Program-made: the position numbers and the translations under genes
Assembly: GCA_963818505.1 (NCBI GenBank)
Contig: CAWFSJ010000005.1
Coordinates: forward strand, 558,001-622,000
Origin: JADKAV01 sp963818505
Lineage (GTDB): Bacteria; Actinomycetota; Actinomycetes; S36-B12; UBA10799
DNA length: 64,000 nucleotides
Reading direction: 5' to 3'
In this document: one piece after another, positions 1 through 7,706 of the stretch
Layout: each line of letters opens with the position of its first letter
How positions within the stretch are numbered: position 1 is the first letter of the stretch
Notes under the pieces: generated by a model
Seen by the model: only the letters and a program-made list of their open reading frames with translations
Database searches by the model: none
Told to the model about the DNA's origin: nothing

Positions 1-2
1 CG

Positions 3-329
3 GGGCGCTCGGGTGAGAGCTACATGCTCGCGGGACCGTGCACGACCATGGCCGAGGTCCTTCGCATCACCGCTGAGATCGCAGGCGGTCCGGCCCCCAT
101 CGTGCTGCCGGACGCGATGGTCGGGGCCACTGCACTGTCAGCCGGTTTCCTGGAGAGGTTCCTTCCCCTGCCTTCGACCTACCGCTCTGAGTCGCTGCGC
201 GCCTCGCGGGCGAGCTACCTGGGCACCGCGGCCAAGGCCGAAGCGGAACTGGGCTGGCACGCCCGCGACCTGCGAACCGGCCTCGGTGCCACGGTCCAGG
301 GTGAGGCGACCTCGGCCCCGGTTGGTTAG
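3..329 (+). CDS. NAD-dependent epimerase/dehydratase, C-terminal fragment
   Basis: The reading frame is open from the left edge of the window to a TAG at 327-329, so only the last ~108 residues are present. The visible start GRSGESYMLAG and the ending 'KAEAELGWHARDLRTGL' match the closing part of extended short-chain dehydrogenase/epimerase proteins of the NAD-dependent epimerase/dihydroflavonol-reductase type, where an ELGW-like motif precedes the last helix. The Rossmann fold and catalytic YxxxK lie outside the window, so the substrate cannot be judged. The stop codon lies inside the first copy of the 68-bp palindromic repeat, whose TTAGAGG end supplies the TAG. Confidence 0.7.
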   Translation, partial: GRSGESYMLAGPCTTMAEVLRITAEIAGGPAPIVLPDAMVGATALSAGFLERFLPLPSTYRSESLRASRASYLGTAAKAEAELGWHARDLRTGLGATVQGEATSAPVG

Positions 330-392
330 AGGTTGTGGTCCTCGTTAGCGAATCCACGCGTTGTTTCGCTAACCAACAGCACAACCTCTAAC
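325..392. repeat. 68-bp nested palindromic repeat, copy 1
   Basis: The outer arms are GTTAGAGGTTGTG at 325-337 and its exact complement at 380-392. Inside lies a second inverted repeat, GTTAGCGAA (344-352) with TTCGCTAAC (365-373), closing a 12-base loop. The two stems are separated by a non-complementary 6-base segment on each side, giving an internal bulge. Further copies lie at 583-650, 36579-36646 and 56833-56900. The element overlaps the stop codon of the upstream gene, a position typical of REP-like elements. No transposase is nearby. Confidence 0.9.
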
Positions 393-582
393 GCGGAGCG
401 GCCAGACCGGTTCGACGTGACCCGCCGACGCCACGACAGGCCCACAGCCGCCCTGGGCGGAGCGGCCAGACCGGTTCGACCGGACCCCAGACGCCATGAC
501 AGGCCCACAGCCGCCCTGGTCGGAGCGGCCAGACCGGTTCGACGTGACCCGCCGACGCCACGACAGGCCCACGGCCGCCCTG
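393..582. repeat. Three tandem ~64-bp direct repeats
   Basis: Units begin at about 393, 457 and 520, each starting near CGGAGCGGCCAGACCGG and ending GCCGCCCTGG. Units 1 and 3 share nearly the whole sequence; unit 2 differs around its middle. The array is bounded exactly by palindrome copies 1 and 2, and the beginning of a further unit (GCGGAGCG) follows copy 2. No credible reading frame runs through it. It looks like a non-coding tandem duplication that grew within or together with the palindromic element. Confidence 0.85.
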
Positions 583-650
583 GTTAGAGGTTGTGGTCCT
601 CGTTAGCGAATCCACGCGTTGTTTCGCTAACCAACAGCACAACCTCTAAC
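583..650. repeat. 68-bp nested palindromic repeat, copy 2
   Basis: This copy is identical to copy 1 across its 68 bases and has the same orientation, so the two form a direct repeat bracketing the tandem array. Downstream, 651-700 holds no gene and leads into the fasciclin promoter. Confidence 0.9.
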
Positions 651-700
651 GCGGAGCGTGGCCAAAGACGCGCCCCGTTAGATAACGTTTCAAAAACGCT

Positions 701-728
701 GCATCCAAACGCCCGGTCCGGCGCGAAC
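701..728 (+). promoter_or_regulatory. Possible SigK-type promoter of the fasciclin gene
   Basis: GCATCC (701-706) and GCGAAC (723-728) are separated by 16 bases. The published M. tuberculosis SigK promoter consensus is close to CCATCC-N16/17-CCGAAT, and there SigK transcribes fasciclin-domain genes. The cognate-type sigma gene lies immediately downstream here. The match is partial, so this is an inference. Confidence 0.4.
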
Positions 729-761
729 TCCTATGTGTAACCCACTAACAGGAGGCAAGAA

Positions 762-1394
762 ATGAACATCAAACGCACCATTACCGCTGGCACCGCTGTG
801 GCAGCCACCGCCGCCCTCGGCGTCGGGCTGGCCATTACGCCCGCGACCGCCAAGCAGGGCACCGCGCCGCTGGCCGGAGTCCTGGTCGACGACAACAAGT
901 TCGACAACAACGCCAAGGACTACGACATCGTGACCGAGGCCGTCCTCGCCGTGCTGGGCGACCAACCCGGACAGCGCAGTCGGTGTCTGACCGAGGGCAA
1001 GCGTGCGCCTCACTGCGTTCGTACCGCAGGACCGCGCCTTCATGAACCTCGTGCAGGCCGTGACCGGCACGAAGCCAGCCAACGAAGAGGCAGCCTTCGT
1101 GACCATCGCGACCGCCTTCCCGATCGAGACCGATCGAGCAGATCCTGCTCTACCACGTGGTCCCGGGCAAGCCCATCACAGCGAAGATGGCTGCCAAGTC
1201 CAACGGTGCCAAGCTCGAAGACCGCAGAGGGCAAGCGCCTGACGGTCGTGGTGAAGAAGGGCAACGTGTTCCTCAAGGACCGCGCCGTGCTGACCAAGAA
1301 CGCCAAGGTCGTCCAGCCCAACATCAACAAGGGCAACCGGCAGATCGCCCACGGCATCAACGGCGTCCTGCTCCCGATCAACCTCGCCGGCTGA
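762..1394 (+). pseudogene. Secreted fasciclin-domain protein, broken by several frameshifts
   Basis: A strong AGGAGG site precedes ATG 762. The N-terminus is a signal peptide (TAALGVGLAITPATA) followed by a fasciclin/FAS1 domain: 'KDYDIVTEAVLAVLGD', 'RLTAFVPQDRAFMNLVQAV', 'LLYHVVPGK' and 'NKGNRQIAHGINGVLLP'. These pieces lie in different frames. Reconstruction needs about five single-base indels, near 965, 981, 998, 1133 and 1217, after which the last third returns to the starting frame. All conserved FAS1 blocks remain in order, so decay is recent or the indels are sequence errors. FAS1 domains mediate adhesion at the cell surface. The neighbouring SigK-like sigma/anti-sigma pair resembles the mycobacterial mpt70/mpt83-sigK-rskA arrangement. 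Confidence 0.75.
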
Positions 1395-1467
1395 CACCTG
1401 AGGTGAAGTGGTGACGCTCCTCGCTTCGCCGATTCAGGGGGCCTCCGCCATGTGGGAGACTGCTTCC

Positions 1468-2002
1468 ATGACTGAGCTAGATGTTGCCGAAGTAGGGCGA
1501 CAACTGGCCGCAGGGGAACAGTCCGCACTGGCGGAGGCCTACCAGCGGTGGTCTCGTCTGGTCTACACGGTGGCATTGCGTTCAGTGCCGTCGTCGGCCG
1601 ACGCGGAAGACGTCACCCAAGCGGTCTTCATCTCCGCGTGGCGCAGCAGGGAGAACTTCGATCCGAACGCGGGAAACGTGCCGGCCTGGCTGCTGGCCAT
1701 CACCCGGCGGCGGGTTGCGGACTTCCACCGGAAGCGTCGCGACGAAGTGTCACTCGAGCAAGCACCCGAAGACCGCCGAACACGGCCCGGACGTCTCCTC
1801 GCAAGTGTCCGTGGCTGACGAGATCGATGATCTCGGCGAACCGGCCAGACAAATAATCCGGCTCGCCTTCTTCGACGATCTGACCCACCAGCAGATCGCG
1901 GAAAAACTGAACATGCCGCTCGGAACGGTCAAGAGCCACATCCGGCGGTCTTTGCAGAGAATGCGCACTCGATTGGAGGTGACCCATGCAGCAGCACTGT
2001 GA
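1468..2002 (+). CDS. ECF RNA polymerase sigma factor, SigK-like (one frameshift)
   Basis: ATG 1468 follows GGGAGAC at a suitable distance. Region 2 is visible as 'DAEDVTQAVFISAWRSRENFD', 'PAWLLAITRRRVADFHRKRR'. Region 4 is visible as 'LGEPARQIIRLAFFDDLTHQ', then QIAEKLNMPLGTVKSHIRRS, an ECF helix-turn-helix. The two halves are in different frames, and one base indel near 1770-1776, between the sigma2 and sigma4 domains, would join them to a protein of about 178 residues, normal for ECF factors. The end overlaps the anti-sigma gene by 17 bases. Such factors direct RNA polymerase to stress or envelope regulons when released from their anti-sigma partner. Assignment to the SigK group rests on context with a RskA-type protein and a fasciclin gene. 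Confidence 0.75.
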
Positions 2003-2690
2003 TCTTGACGAACTGGCTTTGATGTCTCTCGGCGAACCCGTCGACTCCGATTGTGCGACGCACGTCGAAGTCTGCGAGCAGTGTGCCGCGGAATTGGCCG
2101 ACTTCTCCCAGGTTGTTCTCGTGGGTCGCGCATCCGGGGGGCCCGACCGGCTGACCGAGCCACCGGCTCGCGTCTGGAACCGCATCGAGGAACAACTCGC
2201 AACTGAACCTGTACCACTTGGCCGCGCCACCCAGCCTCAACGTAAGGGGCTACCGAGGTGGGCTGGGCTGGTAGCGGCCTCGGCCGCGGGCATTCTCGTC
2301 GGCGGAGCCGTTGTGGCGGTCACGACCGGCCAGGACACTCCAAGCTCTATCGTGGCGTCAGCCCAGTTGACGCCCATGCCGGACGGCCCCGACCGCGGTG
2401 GACAGGCGGATGCGACTCTGAACCGCACCGACGCTGGCTACACGGTCACCGTGAAGGCCTCCCAGATGGCTGGACCGGAAGGTTTCTACGAGGTGTGGCT
2501 GTTGGATCCCGAGAACAGCGGCTTGATCGCTTTGGGCAGCCTCGGACCCGGGGAGCAGCAGGCGACCTTCCCCGTCCCCGACGGTGTCGACCTGCAGACC
2601 TTCTCCGCTGTGGACATCTCCGACGAACCACTGGACGGCGATCCCACTCATTCCACGGTCACAGTTCTGCGGGGGACGCTGGAGGCCTGA
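1986..2690 (+). CDS. rskA: Anti-sigma factor, RskA family
   Basis: The 234-residue protein has an N-terminal zinc-binding anti-sigma motif, H-x3-C-x2-C in THVEVCEQCAAE. One transmembrane segment follows at about residues 90-112 (LVAASAAGILVGGAVVAV), and the C-terminal extracytoplasmic RskA domain contains 'GFYEVWLLDPENSGLIALG'. This is the layout of anti-SigK proteins, which hold the sigma factor at the membrane until regulated proteolysis. The start overlaps the sigma gene end, so translation is probably coupled. The gene is intact although its sigma partner and the putative target upstream carry frameshifts. Confidence 0.85.
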   Translation: MQQHCDLDELALMSLGEPVDSDCATHVEVCEQCAAELADFSQVVLVGRASGGPDRLTEPPARVWNRIEEQLATEPVPLGRATQPQRKGLPRWAGLVAASAAGILVGGAVVAVTTGQDTPSSIVASAQLTPMPDGPDRGGQADATLNRTDAGYTVTVKASQMAGPEGFYEVWLLDPENSGLIALGSLGPGEQQATFPVPDGVDLQTFSAVDISDEPLDGDPTHSTVTVLRGTLEA

Positions 2691-2720
2691 CGCTCCAGAA
2701 CTCCTCGACACCTACGAAAG

Positions 2721-2754
2721 CGTAAGTTACGGTTAGGAAAGTTACGCATCCGTA
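2721..2754 (+). promoter_or_regulatory. Paired palindromes ahead of the desaturase (possible TetR operator)
   Basis: CGTAAGTTACG at 2721-2731 is a perfect 11-base palindrome, and TACG-N4-CGTA lies at 2743-2754. The repeated TTACG half-sites are spaced about two helical turns apart, just before the AGGGAG ribosome site of the desaturase. The TetR gene downstream of the desaturase is the obvious candidate ligand-responsive repressor. This is inferred from position only. Confidence 0.45.
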
Positions 2755-2766
2755 GGGAGTCGCACC

Positions 2767-3705
2767 ATGGCCAACGCCACCGCTGAGCAGTACACCCGAT
2801 CGGCCGAGCCGAGCGTCTCCGCGCGAGTGGCGGTTGGGGCGATCATCGTCATCCCTCTACTTGCTCTGGTGGCAGCCGTTCCAGTGGCCTGGAACCGGTG
2901 GATCTCCTGGCTGGACGTCGTGCTGGCGCTGGTGCTCTACCTGATCACGGCCGCTGGTATCACCGTCGGCTACCACCGCTACTTCACCCACGGCTCGTTC
3001 AAGGCGAAGCCGTGGGTCGCGGCAGTGCTCGGCGTAGCGGGTTCCTTGGCCTTGGAAGGGTCGATCTCCTCCTGGGTGGCCGGGCATCGCAAGCACCATG
3101 CAAACTCCGACGAGGCCGATGACCCGCACTCGCCCTGGAAGTACGGCACCGGGCCATGGGCGGTCACCAAGGGCTTCATGTGGGCGCACGTCGGCTGGCT
3201 GGTCGCCCAGGAACCGATCGACGCACGGCGCTGGGCCCCGGACATGCTCAACCGACCCCTCACCGCCCGGTTGAGCGGCGCGTTCGGCTGGTTGGCGCTA
3301 ACCACGTTCGTCGCACCAGCGATCCTGGGCGGGCTGCTCACCTGGAGTTGGCAGGGGGCGCTCACCGCGTTCTTCTGGGCCGGGTTGGTCCGGATCGCGC
3401 TGGTGCATCACGTGACGTGGAGCATCAACTCGGTGTGCCACATCTGGGGCAAGCAGCCTTTCGTCACCCGAGACGAGTCCCGCAATGTGGCCTGGCTGGC
3501 GGTCCCGAGTCTCGGCGAGTCATGGCACAACTTCCACCACGCCGAACCCACTGCCGCGCGGCACGGAGTCCTACCCCGTCAGATCGACCCGTCGGCAGCT
3601 CTGATCCGCTTCGCCGAGAACCGCGGCTGGGTCCGCGACGTCAAGTGGCCCAAACCGGAGCGGATACAGGCCAAACTGGCCCGACCCGCCACAATGGGGC
3701 AGTGA
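2767..3705 (+). CDS. Membrane acyl-CoA (delta-9 type) fatty-acid desaturase
   Basis: The 312-residue integral membrane protein carries the three histidine boxes of diiron desaturases: HRYFTH at about 75, HRKHH at about 111 and HNFHH at about 258. Hydrophobic stretches lie between them, as in stearoyl-CoA desaturase-like enzymes. It should insert a cis double bond into saturated acyl chains using O2 and an electron donor, adjusting membrane fluidity. No reductase partner is adjacent. ATG 2767 follows AGGGAGTCGCACC. The TetR gene begins within its stop codon (GTGA), so the pair is translationally coupled, which suggests autoregulation of desaturation. Confidence 0.9.
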   Translation: MANATAEQYTRSAEPSVSARVAVGAIIVIPLLALVAAVPVAWNRWISWLDVVLALVLYLITAAGITVGYHRYFTHGSFKAKPWVAAVLGVAGSLALEGSISSWVAGHRKHHANSDEADDPHSPWKYGTGPWAVTKGFMWAHVGWLVAQEPIDARRWAPDMLNRPLTARLSGAFGWLALTTFVAPAILGGLLTWSWQGALTAFFWAGLVRIALVHHVTWSINSVCHIWGKQPFVTRDESRNVAWLAVPSLGESWHNFHHAEPTAARHGVLPRQIDPSAALIRFAENRGWVRDVKWPKPERIQAKLARPATMGQ

Positions 3706-4311
3706 GCCGCGTACGGATGACCGCCCAGCAACGGCGCGACCAGTTGCTCAGCGTCGGCAAGTCATTGTTCGCGGCCCGCGGTTACGAGGCAGTCACCGTC
3801 GAGGAGATCGCCGCGGCGGCCGAAGTCTCGAAACCGGTCGTCTACGAGCACTTCGGCGGCAAGGAGGGCCTGTACGCAGTCATCGTCGACCGCGAGATGC
3901 AGACGTTGGTCAGGCAGATCACCGACCGTTCACCGGCGACAACCCGCGGCTGTTGCTCGAGCAGGCCGCCATGGCGCTGTTCGACTACATCGAGAACGAG
4001 AGCGACGGGTTCGCGGTCCTGGTCCGCGACTCCCCGGTGCCCACCGGCAGTTACGCCAGCTTGATCGTGAAGTCGCCGACCACGTCGAGCACCTTCTGGC
4101 CAAGCAGTTCAAGGCCCGCGGCTTCAACGCGAAACTCGCTCCGATGTACTCCCAGATGCTCGTCGGGATGGTGGCTTTGACGGGTCAGTGGTGGCTCGAC
4201 GTGCGCAAGCCCGACAAGGACGATGTCGTGGCCCACTTGGTCAACCTCGCGTACAACGGCTTGAGCCATCTTGAGCACCGGCCCGCGCTTCGCGGCCCCA
4301 AGCTGGGTTGA
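3702..4311 (+). CDS. TetR-family regulator (two frameshifts)
   Basis: The N-terminus has a clear TetR helix-turn-helix: TVEEIAAAAEVSKPVVYEHF followed by GGKEGLYAVIVD. GTG 3702 overlaps the desaturase stop; ATG 3717 is an alternative start. The ligand-binding half continues in other frames: 'LLLEQAAMALFDYIENESDG' after an indel near 3930, then 'DHVEHLLAKQFKARGFNAKL' after a second indel near 4068, ending at TGA 4311. Both sites are explained by loss of one base in a short run (TTT to TT, GG to G), the signature of homopolymer sequencing error, so the gene may be intact in the organism. It probably represses the desaturase. Confidence 0.7.
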
Positions 4312-4448
4312 ACAGACCGACGCCAAGCAGAGCCTGAACCCGACCACCTACGTGCCGGGAAACAACACCGCCTCCCGCCAGCCCCCCACGTGCACCCCAA
4401 CCGTCCGACGGATGCGTCGCGGCGCACTTCGCCGGGCACTCTCGTTGC

Positions 4449-5501
4449 ATGGGCGAACTCCTGCAGTTGCTCACCCCCGAGGGCGAACGACTGCACGACG
4501 ACGACCTGGACATCGAGGTGTCCGGGGAGGAGTTACGGGCCCTCTTCCGGGACATGGTCCTGGTGCGCCGTCTGGACATCGAGGCACATGCTCTTCAGCG
4601 CCAGGGTGAGCTCGGGCTGTGGCCGCCGCTGCTGGGGCAGGAGGCCGCGCAGGTCGGGGCAGGTAGGGCGTTGAGGGCCGATGACTTCGCGTTCCCCACC
4701 TACCGCGAGCACGGGGTGGCCTGGTGCCGTGGGGTCGACCCCGTACGACTGCTGGCCCTGTTCCGCGGAGTGACCAACGGAGGTTACGACCCGAACCAGC
4801 ACAACTTCGCGCTGCCGACGATCGTTATCGGCGACCAGACCCTGCACGCGGTCGGCTACGCCATGGGTGTTCAACGCGACCGGGCGGACAGCGCGGTCAT
4901 GACGTTCTTCGGCGACGGCGCCTCCAGCCAGGGCGACGTCAACGAGGCGTTCGTGTGGGCTGCTGTCCACGACGCGCCGGTGGTCTTCTTCTGTCAGAAC
5001 AACCAGTGGGCGATCTCGCAGCCGCTGCACCGCCAGACCCGGATCCCGCTGTACCGCCGCGCACAAGGGTTCGGATTCCCAGGCCTGCGAGTGGACGGCA
5101 ACGATGTGCTTGCGGTTCTGGCGGCGACCCGCTGGGCACTGGACCGGGCGCGTGACGGCGAAGGACCAAGCCTGATCGAGGCGTACACCTACCGCATGGG
5201 CGCGCACACGACCTCCGACGACCCCACCCGGTACCGGGTGGAGGAGGAACTCGAGCAGTGGCGGCTCAAGGATCCCATCGAACGTGTACGCGCTTATCTG
5301 CTGCGCAGCGGGGCGGCCGATGGCGCATTCGTAGAGACAGTCGAAACCGAGGCTGACGAGTTGGCGCAGCGACTTCGCACGCAGTGCCGAGAGTTACCCG
5401 ACCCGCCCGCGCCGGCGATGTTCGCCCACGTCTACGCCCAGCCACACCCGCTGGTCGAACAGGAGGCGGCCTGGTGGGAGGAGTACCTCGGCGATGAGTG
5501 A
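4449..5501 (+). CDS. bkdA: Branched-chain 2-oxoacid dehydrogenase E1 component, alpha subunit
   Basis: The 350-residue protein has the thiamine diphosphate motif GDGASSQGDVNEAFVWAAVH ending in 'FFCQNNQWAIS', and the start 'LGQEAAQVGAGRALRADDFA FPTYREHG' shared by pyruvate and branched-chain E1 alpha subunits. Together with the beta subunit it decarboxylates 2-oxo acids and passes the acyl group to the lipoyl arm of E2. It is the first gene of an E1a-E1b-E2 operon; the beta subunit starts 8 bases before its stop. No E3 (dihydrolipoyl dehydrogenase) is present in the window, so the complex must borrow one. Branched-chain rather than pyruvate specificity is inferred from the split alpha/beta organisation. 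Confidence 0.88.
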   Translation: MGELLQLLTPEGERLHDDDLDIEVSGEELRALFRDMVLVRRLDIEAHALQRQGELGLWPPLLGQEAAQVGAGRALRADDFAFPTYREHGVAWCRGVDPVRLLALFRGVTNGGYDPNQHNFALPTIVIGDQTLHAVGYAMGVQRDRADSAVMTFFGDGASSQGDVNEAFVWAAVHDAPVVFFCQNNQWAISQPLHRQTRIPLYRRAQGFGFPGLRVDGNDVLAVLAATRWALDRARDGEGPSLIEAYTYRMGAHTTSDDPTRYRVEEELEQWRLKDPIERVRAYLLRSGAADGAFVETVETEADELAQRLRTQCRELPDPPAPAMFAHVYAQPHPLVEQEAAWWEEYLGDE

Positions 5502-6468
5502 GGTGATGACGCTGGCCGCGGGGCTGAACCGGGCCTTGTTCGACGCCATGGACGCCGACGAACGTGTGCTGGTCATGGGCGAGGACGTCGGACGGCTCGG
5601 CGGGGTGTTCCGGATCACCGACGGCCTGCTGTCCAGGTTCGGCGACGACCGGGTCATCGACACCCCGCTGTCGGAAAGCGGGATCATCGGCACCGCCATC
5701 GGCTTGGCCATGCGCGGCTACCGGCCAGTGTGCGAGATCCAGTTCGACGGTTTCGTGTTCCCGGCGGTGGACCAGATCACCACCCAACTCGCCAAGTACC
5801 ACGCCCGATCCGAAGGCCTCGTTCGCCTGCCGCTGACCATTCGCATCCCTTACGGCGGCGGCATCGGCGCGGTGGAGCATCACAGCGAGTCGATCGAGGC
5901 GTACTTCACCCACACTGCCGGTCTGCGGATCGTCACCCCGTCACACGCTCGCGACGGGTACCACATGCTGCGGCAGGCAATCATGTGTGACGACCCGGTG
6001 ATCTTCCTGGAACCCAAGCGGCGGTACTGGGACAAGGCCGAATGGGGAGAGGTCTCTGAGGGTTTGTTCGATGCGCGCGTGGTTCGCAGCGGGACGGAGG
6101 TCACTTTGGTCTGCTACGGCCCGATGGTCCGGACCTGCCTGGAGGCGGCCGGGCTCACCGAGCAGGAGGACGGGATCTCGTTGGAAGTGATCGACATGCG
6201 CAGCCTGTCGCCGCTGGACCTCGACCCGATCGTTGAGTCCGTCACACGTACCGGCCGGTGCGTGATCGTGCATGAGGCTCCGGTGTTCGCAGGCCTCGGG
6301 GCCGAGATCGCGGCGCGGATCAGCGAGCGCTGCTTCTTCAGCCTGGAAGCACCCGTGCTCCGGGTCGGGGCGCCACATGCGCCCTACCCACCCTCGAAAC
6401 TGGAGCATCTCTACCTGCCCGATGTTGACCGGATTCTGGATGCCGTCGACACCGTCAGGGGGATGTGA
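5494..6468 (+). CDS. bkdB: Branched-chain 2-oxoacid dehydrogenase E1 component, beta subunit
   Basis: The 324-residue protein has the transketolase pyrimidine-binding domain ('VLVMGEDVGRLGGVFRITDG', 'DTPLSESGIIGTAIGLAMRG') and the C-terminal transketolase domain ('VTLVCYGPMVRTCLEAA', 'EAPVFAGLGAEIAARIS'). It completes the E1 active site at the alpha/beta interface. Its start overlaps the alpha gene and its stop TGA overlaps the E2 start ATG by one base, so the three genes are tightly coupled. AGGGGG before the junction serves E2. Confidence 0.9.
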   Translation: MSEVMTLAAGLNRALFDAMDADERVLVMGEDVGRLGGVFRITDGLLSRFGDDRVIDTPLSESGIIGTAIGLAMRGYRPVCEIQFDGFVFPAVDQITTQLAKYHARSEGLVRLPLTIRIPYGGGIGAVEHHSESIEAYFTHTAGLRIVTPSHARDGYHMLRQAIMCDDPVIFLEPKRRYWDKAEWGEVSEGLFDARVVRSGTEVTLVCYGPMVRTCLEAAGLTEQEDGISLEVIDMRSLSPLDLDPIVESVTRTGRCVIVHEAPVFAGLGAEIAARISERCFFSLEAPVLRVGAPHAPYPPSKLEHLYLPDVDRILDAVDTVRGM

Positions 6469-7706
6469 TGCAGACCTTCCGGATGCCCGATGTCGGCGAG
6501 GGGCTGACCGAGGCCGAGGTCGTCCGCTGGTTCGTGGAGCCCGGCGAGCAGGTGAGCGTCAACCAGATCCTCTGCGAGATCGAGACAGCCAAGGCGCTGG
6601 TGGAACTGCCCAGCCCGTTCGAGGGAACGGTTGCCGAACTCCACGCCCTGGCTGGTCAGGTGGTACCGGTCGGTGGCGACCTCATCAGTGTCGAGGCTCA
6701 GCGTGAGGCGCTGCTCGTGGGCTACGGCGCAGCCCCGCAGACACCCACGCGGCGCCGCCGGCGCCCGACCCCGGAAGCGGGACCCCCCGGGGCGCAGGCC
6801 AAACCTGTGCGCCACGGCGGATTCGAGGTGGCCCGGTCCACCGAGGAAAGACTGCAGGGCCCACCCGAGCGGCCACGAACCAAACCCCCGGTCCGTCGCC
6901 TGGCCAAGGACCTGGGGATAGACCTACAAGCGGTCGACCCCACCGGCGCGGGCGGGCTGATCACCCGAACGGATGTGGAGCGGGCAGCTGCCGCACGCCT
7001 TGAGACCCCGCCAGGAGCCGAGCAGATAATCCCTGTGCGCGGGGTCCTGCGGTCCATGGCCCACGCCATGGTCACCTCCGCCTTCACCGCACCGCACGTC
7101 ACTGAGTGGCTGGACGTGGACGTCACCGAATGCATGTCGCTGATCGATCGGTTGCGTACCAAGCATCCGCAGGTCAAGTGGTCGCCCACGATGCTGGCCG
7201 CCCACGCCCTGGTGGTCGCGGCGGGGCGCCACCCACGGGTGAACGCCACGTTCGACGCTGAGGCTGAGGTGATCATCCAGCACGCAGGGGTGCATCTCGG
7301 TCTAGCGGTAGCCACCGATCGTGGCCTGTTGGTTCCCCGGATCGGCCATGCCGAGACGCTGTCGCTGCTTGGGTTGGCCGAGGCGATCCAGGCTTCAACC
7401 AGCGCTGCGCGGGCGGGATCCCTGAGCCCGCAGGAACTCACGGGCAGCACCATTTCGCTGACCAATGTCGGGGTGTTCGGGGTGGACGGCGGAACTCCGA
7501 TCCTGCCCCCGGGGCATGTGGCGATCCTGTGCTTGGGCCGAGTGGTCCAGAGGGCGTGGGTGGTTGACGGCCAGGTCGCGGTGCGCCAAGTTGTCACCCT
7601 GACTCTGTCCTTCGACCACCGCTGCGTTGACGGCGCCCTGGGGTCGCAGGTGCTCACCGAGGTGGCGGGCTTCCTGGCCGATCCAGCCGTCGGCCTCGCC
7701 GGTTAG
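6468..7706 (+). CDS. bkdC: Dihydrolipoamide acyltransferase (E2) of branched-chain 2-oxoacid dehydrogenase
   Basis: ATG 6468 is chosen over the in-frame GTG three bases earlier because it sits best behind AGGGGGA. Domains in order are one lipoyl domain (residues 1-77, lipoyl lysine in ETAKALVE), a variable linker, a peripheral-subunit-binding domain ('PVRRLAKDLGIDLQAVDPTG'), and the catalytic acyltransferase domain. The last carries the active-site FDHRCVDGA near the C-terminus. At 412 residues with one lipoyl domain it has the standard single-arm E2 form. It transfers the acyl group from lipoate to coenzyme A. The gene converges on the mycothiol-dependent enzyme, their ends overlapping by four bases. 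Confidence 0.9.
   Translation: MQTFRMPDVGEGLTEAEVVRWFVEPGEQVSVNQILCEIETAKALVELPSPFEGTVAELHALAGQVVPVGGDLISVEAQREALLVGYGAAPQTPTRRRRRPTPEAGPPGAQAKPVRHGGFEVARSTEERLQGPPERPRTKPPVRRLAKDLGIDLQAVDPTGAGGLITRTDVERAAAARLETPPGAEQIIPVRGVLRSMAHAMVTSAFTAPHVTEWLDVDVTECMSLIDRLRTKHPQVKWSPTMLAAHALVVAAGRHPRVNATFDAEAEVIIQHAGVHLGLAVATDRGLLVPRIGHAETLSLLGLAEAIQASTSAARAGSLSPQELTGSTISLTNVGVFGVDGGTPILPPGHVAILCLGRVVQRAWVVDGQVAVRQVVTLTLSFDHRCVDGALGSQVLTEVAGFLADPAVGLAG

Noticed and set aside
393..582. CRISPR-like array
   Set aside because: The units are adjacent without unique spacers, only three occur, and no cas genes are present.
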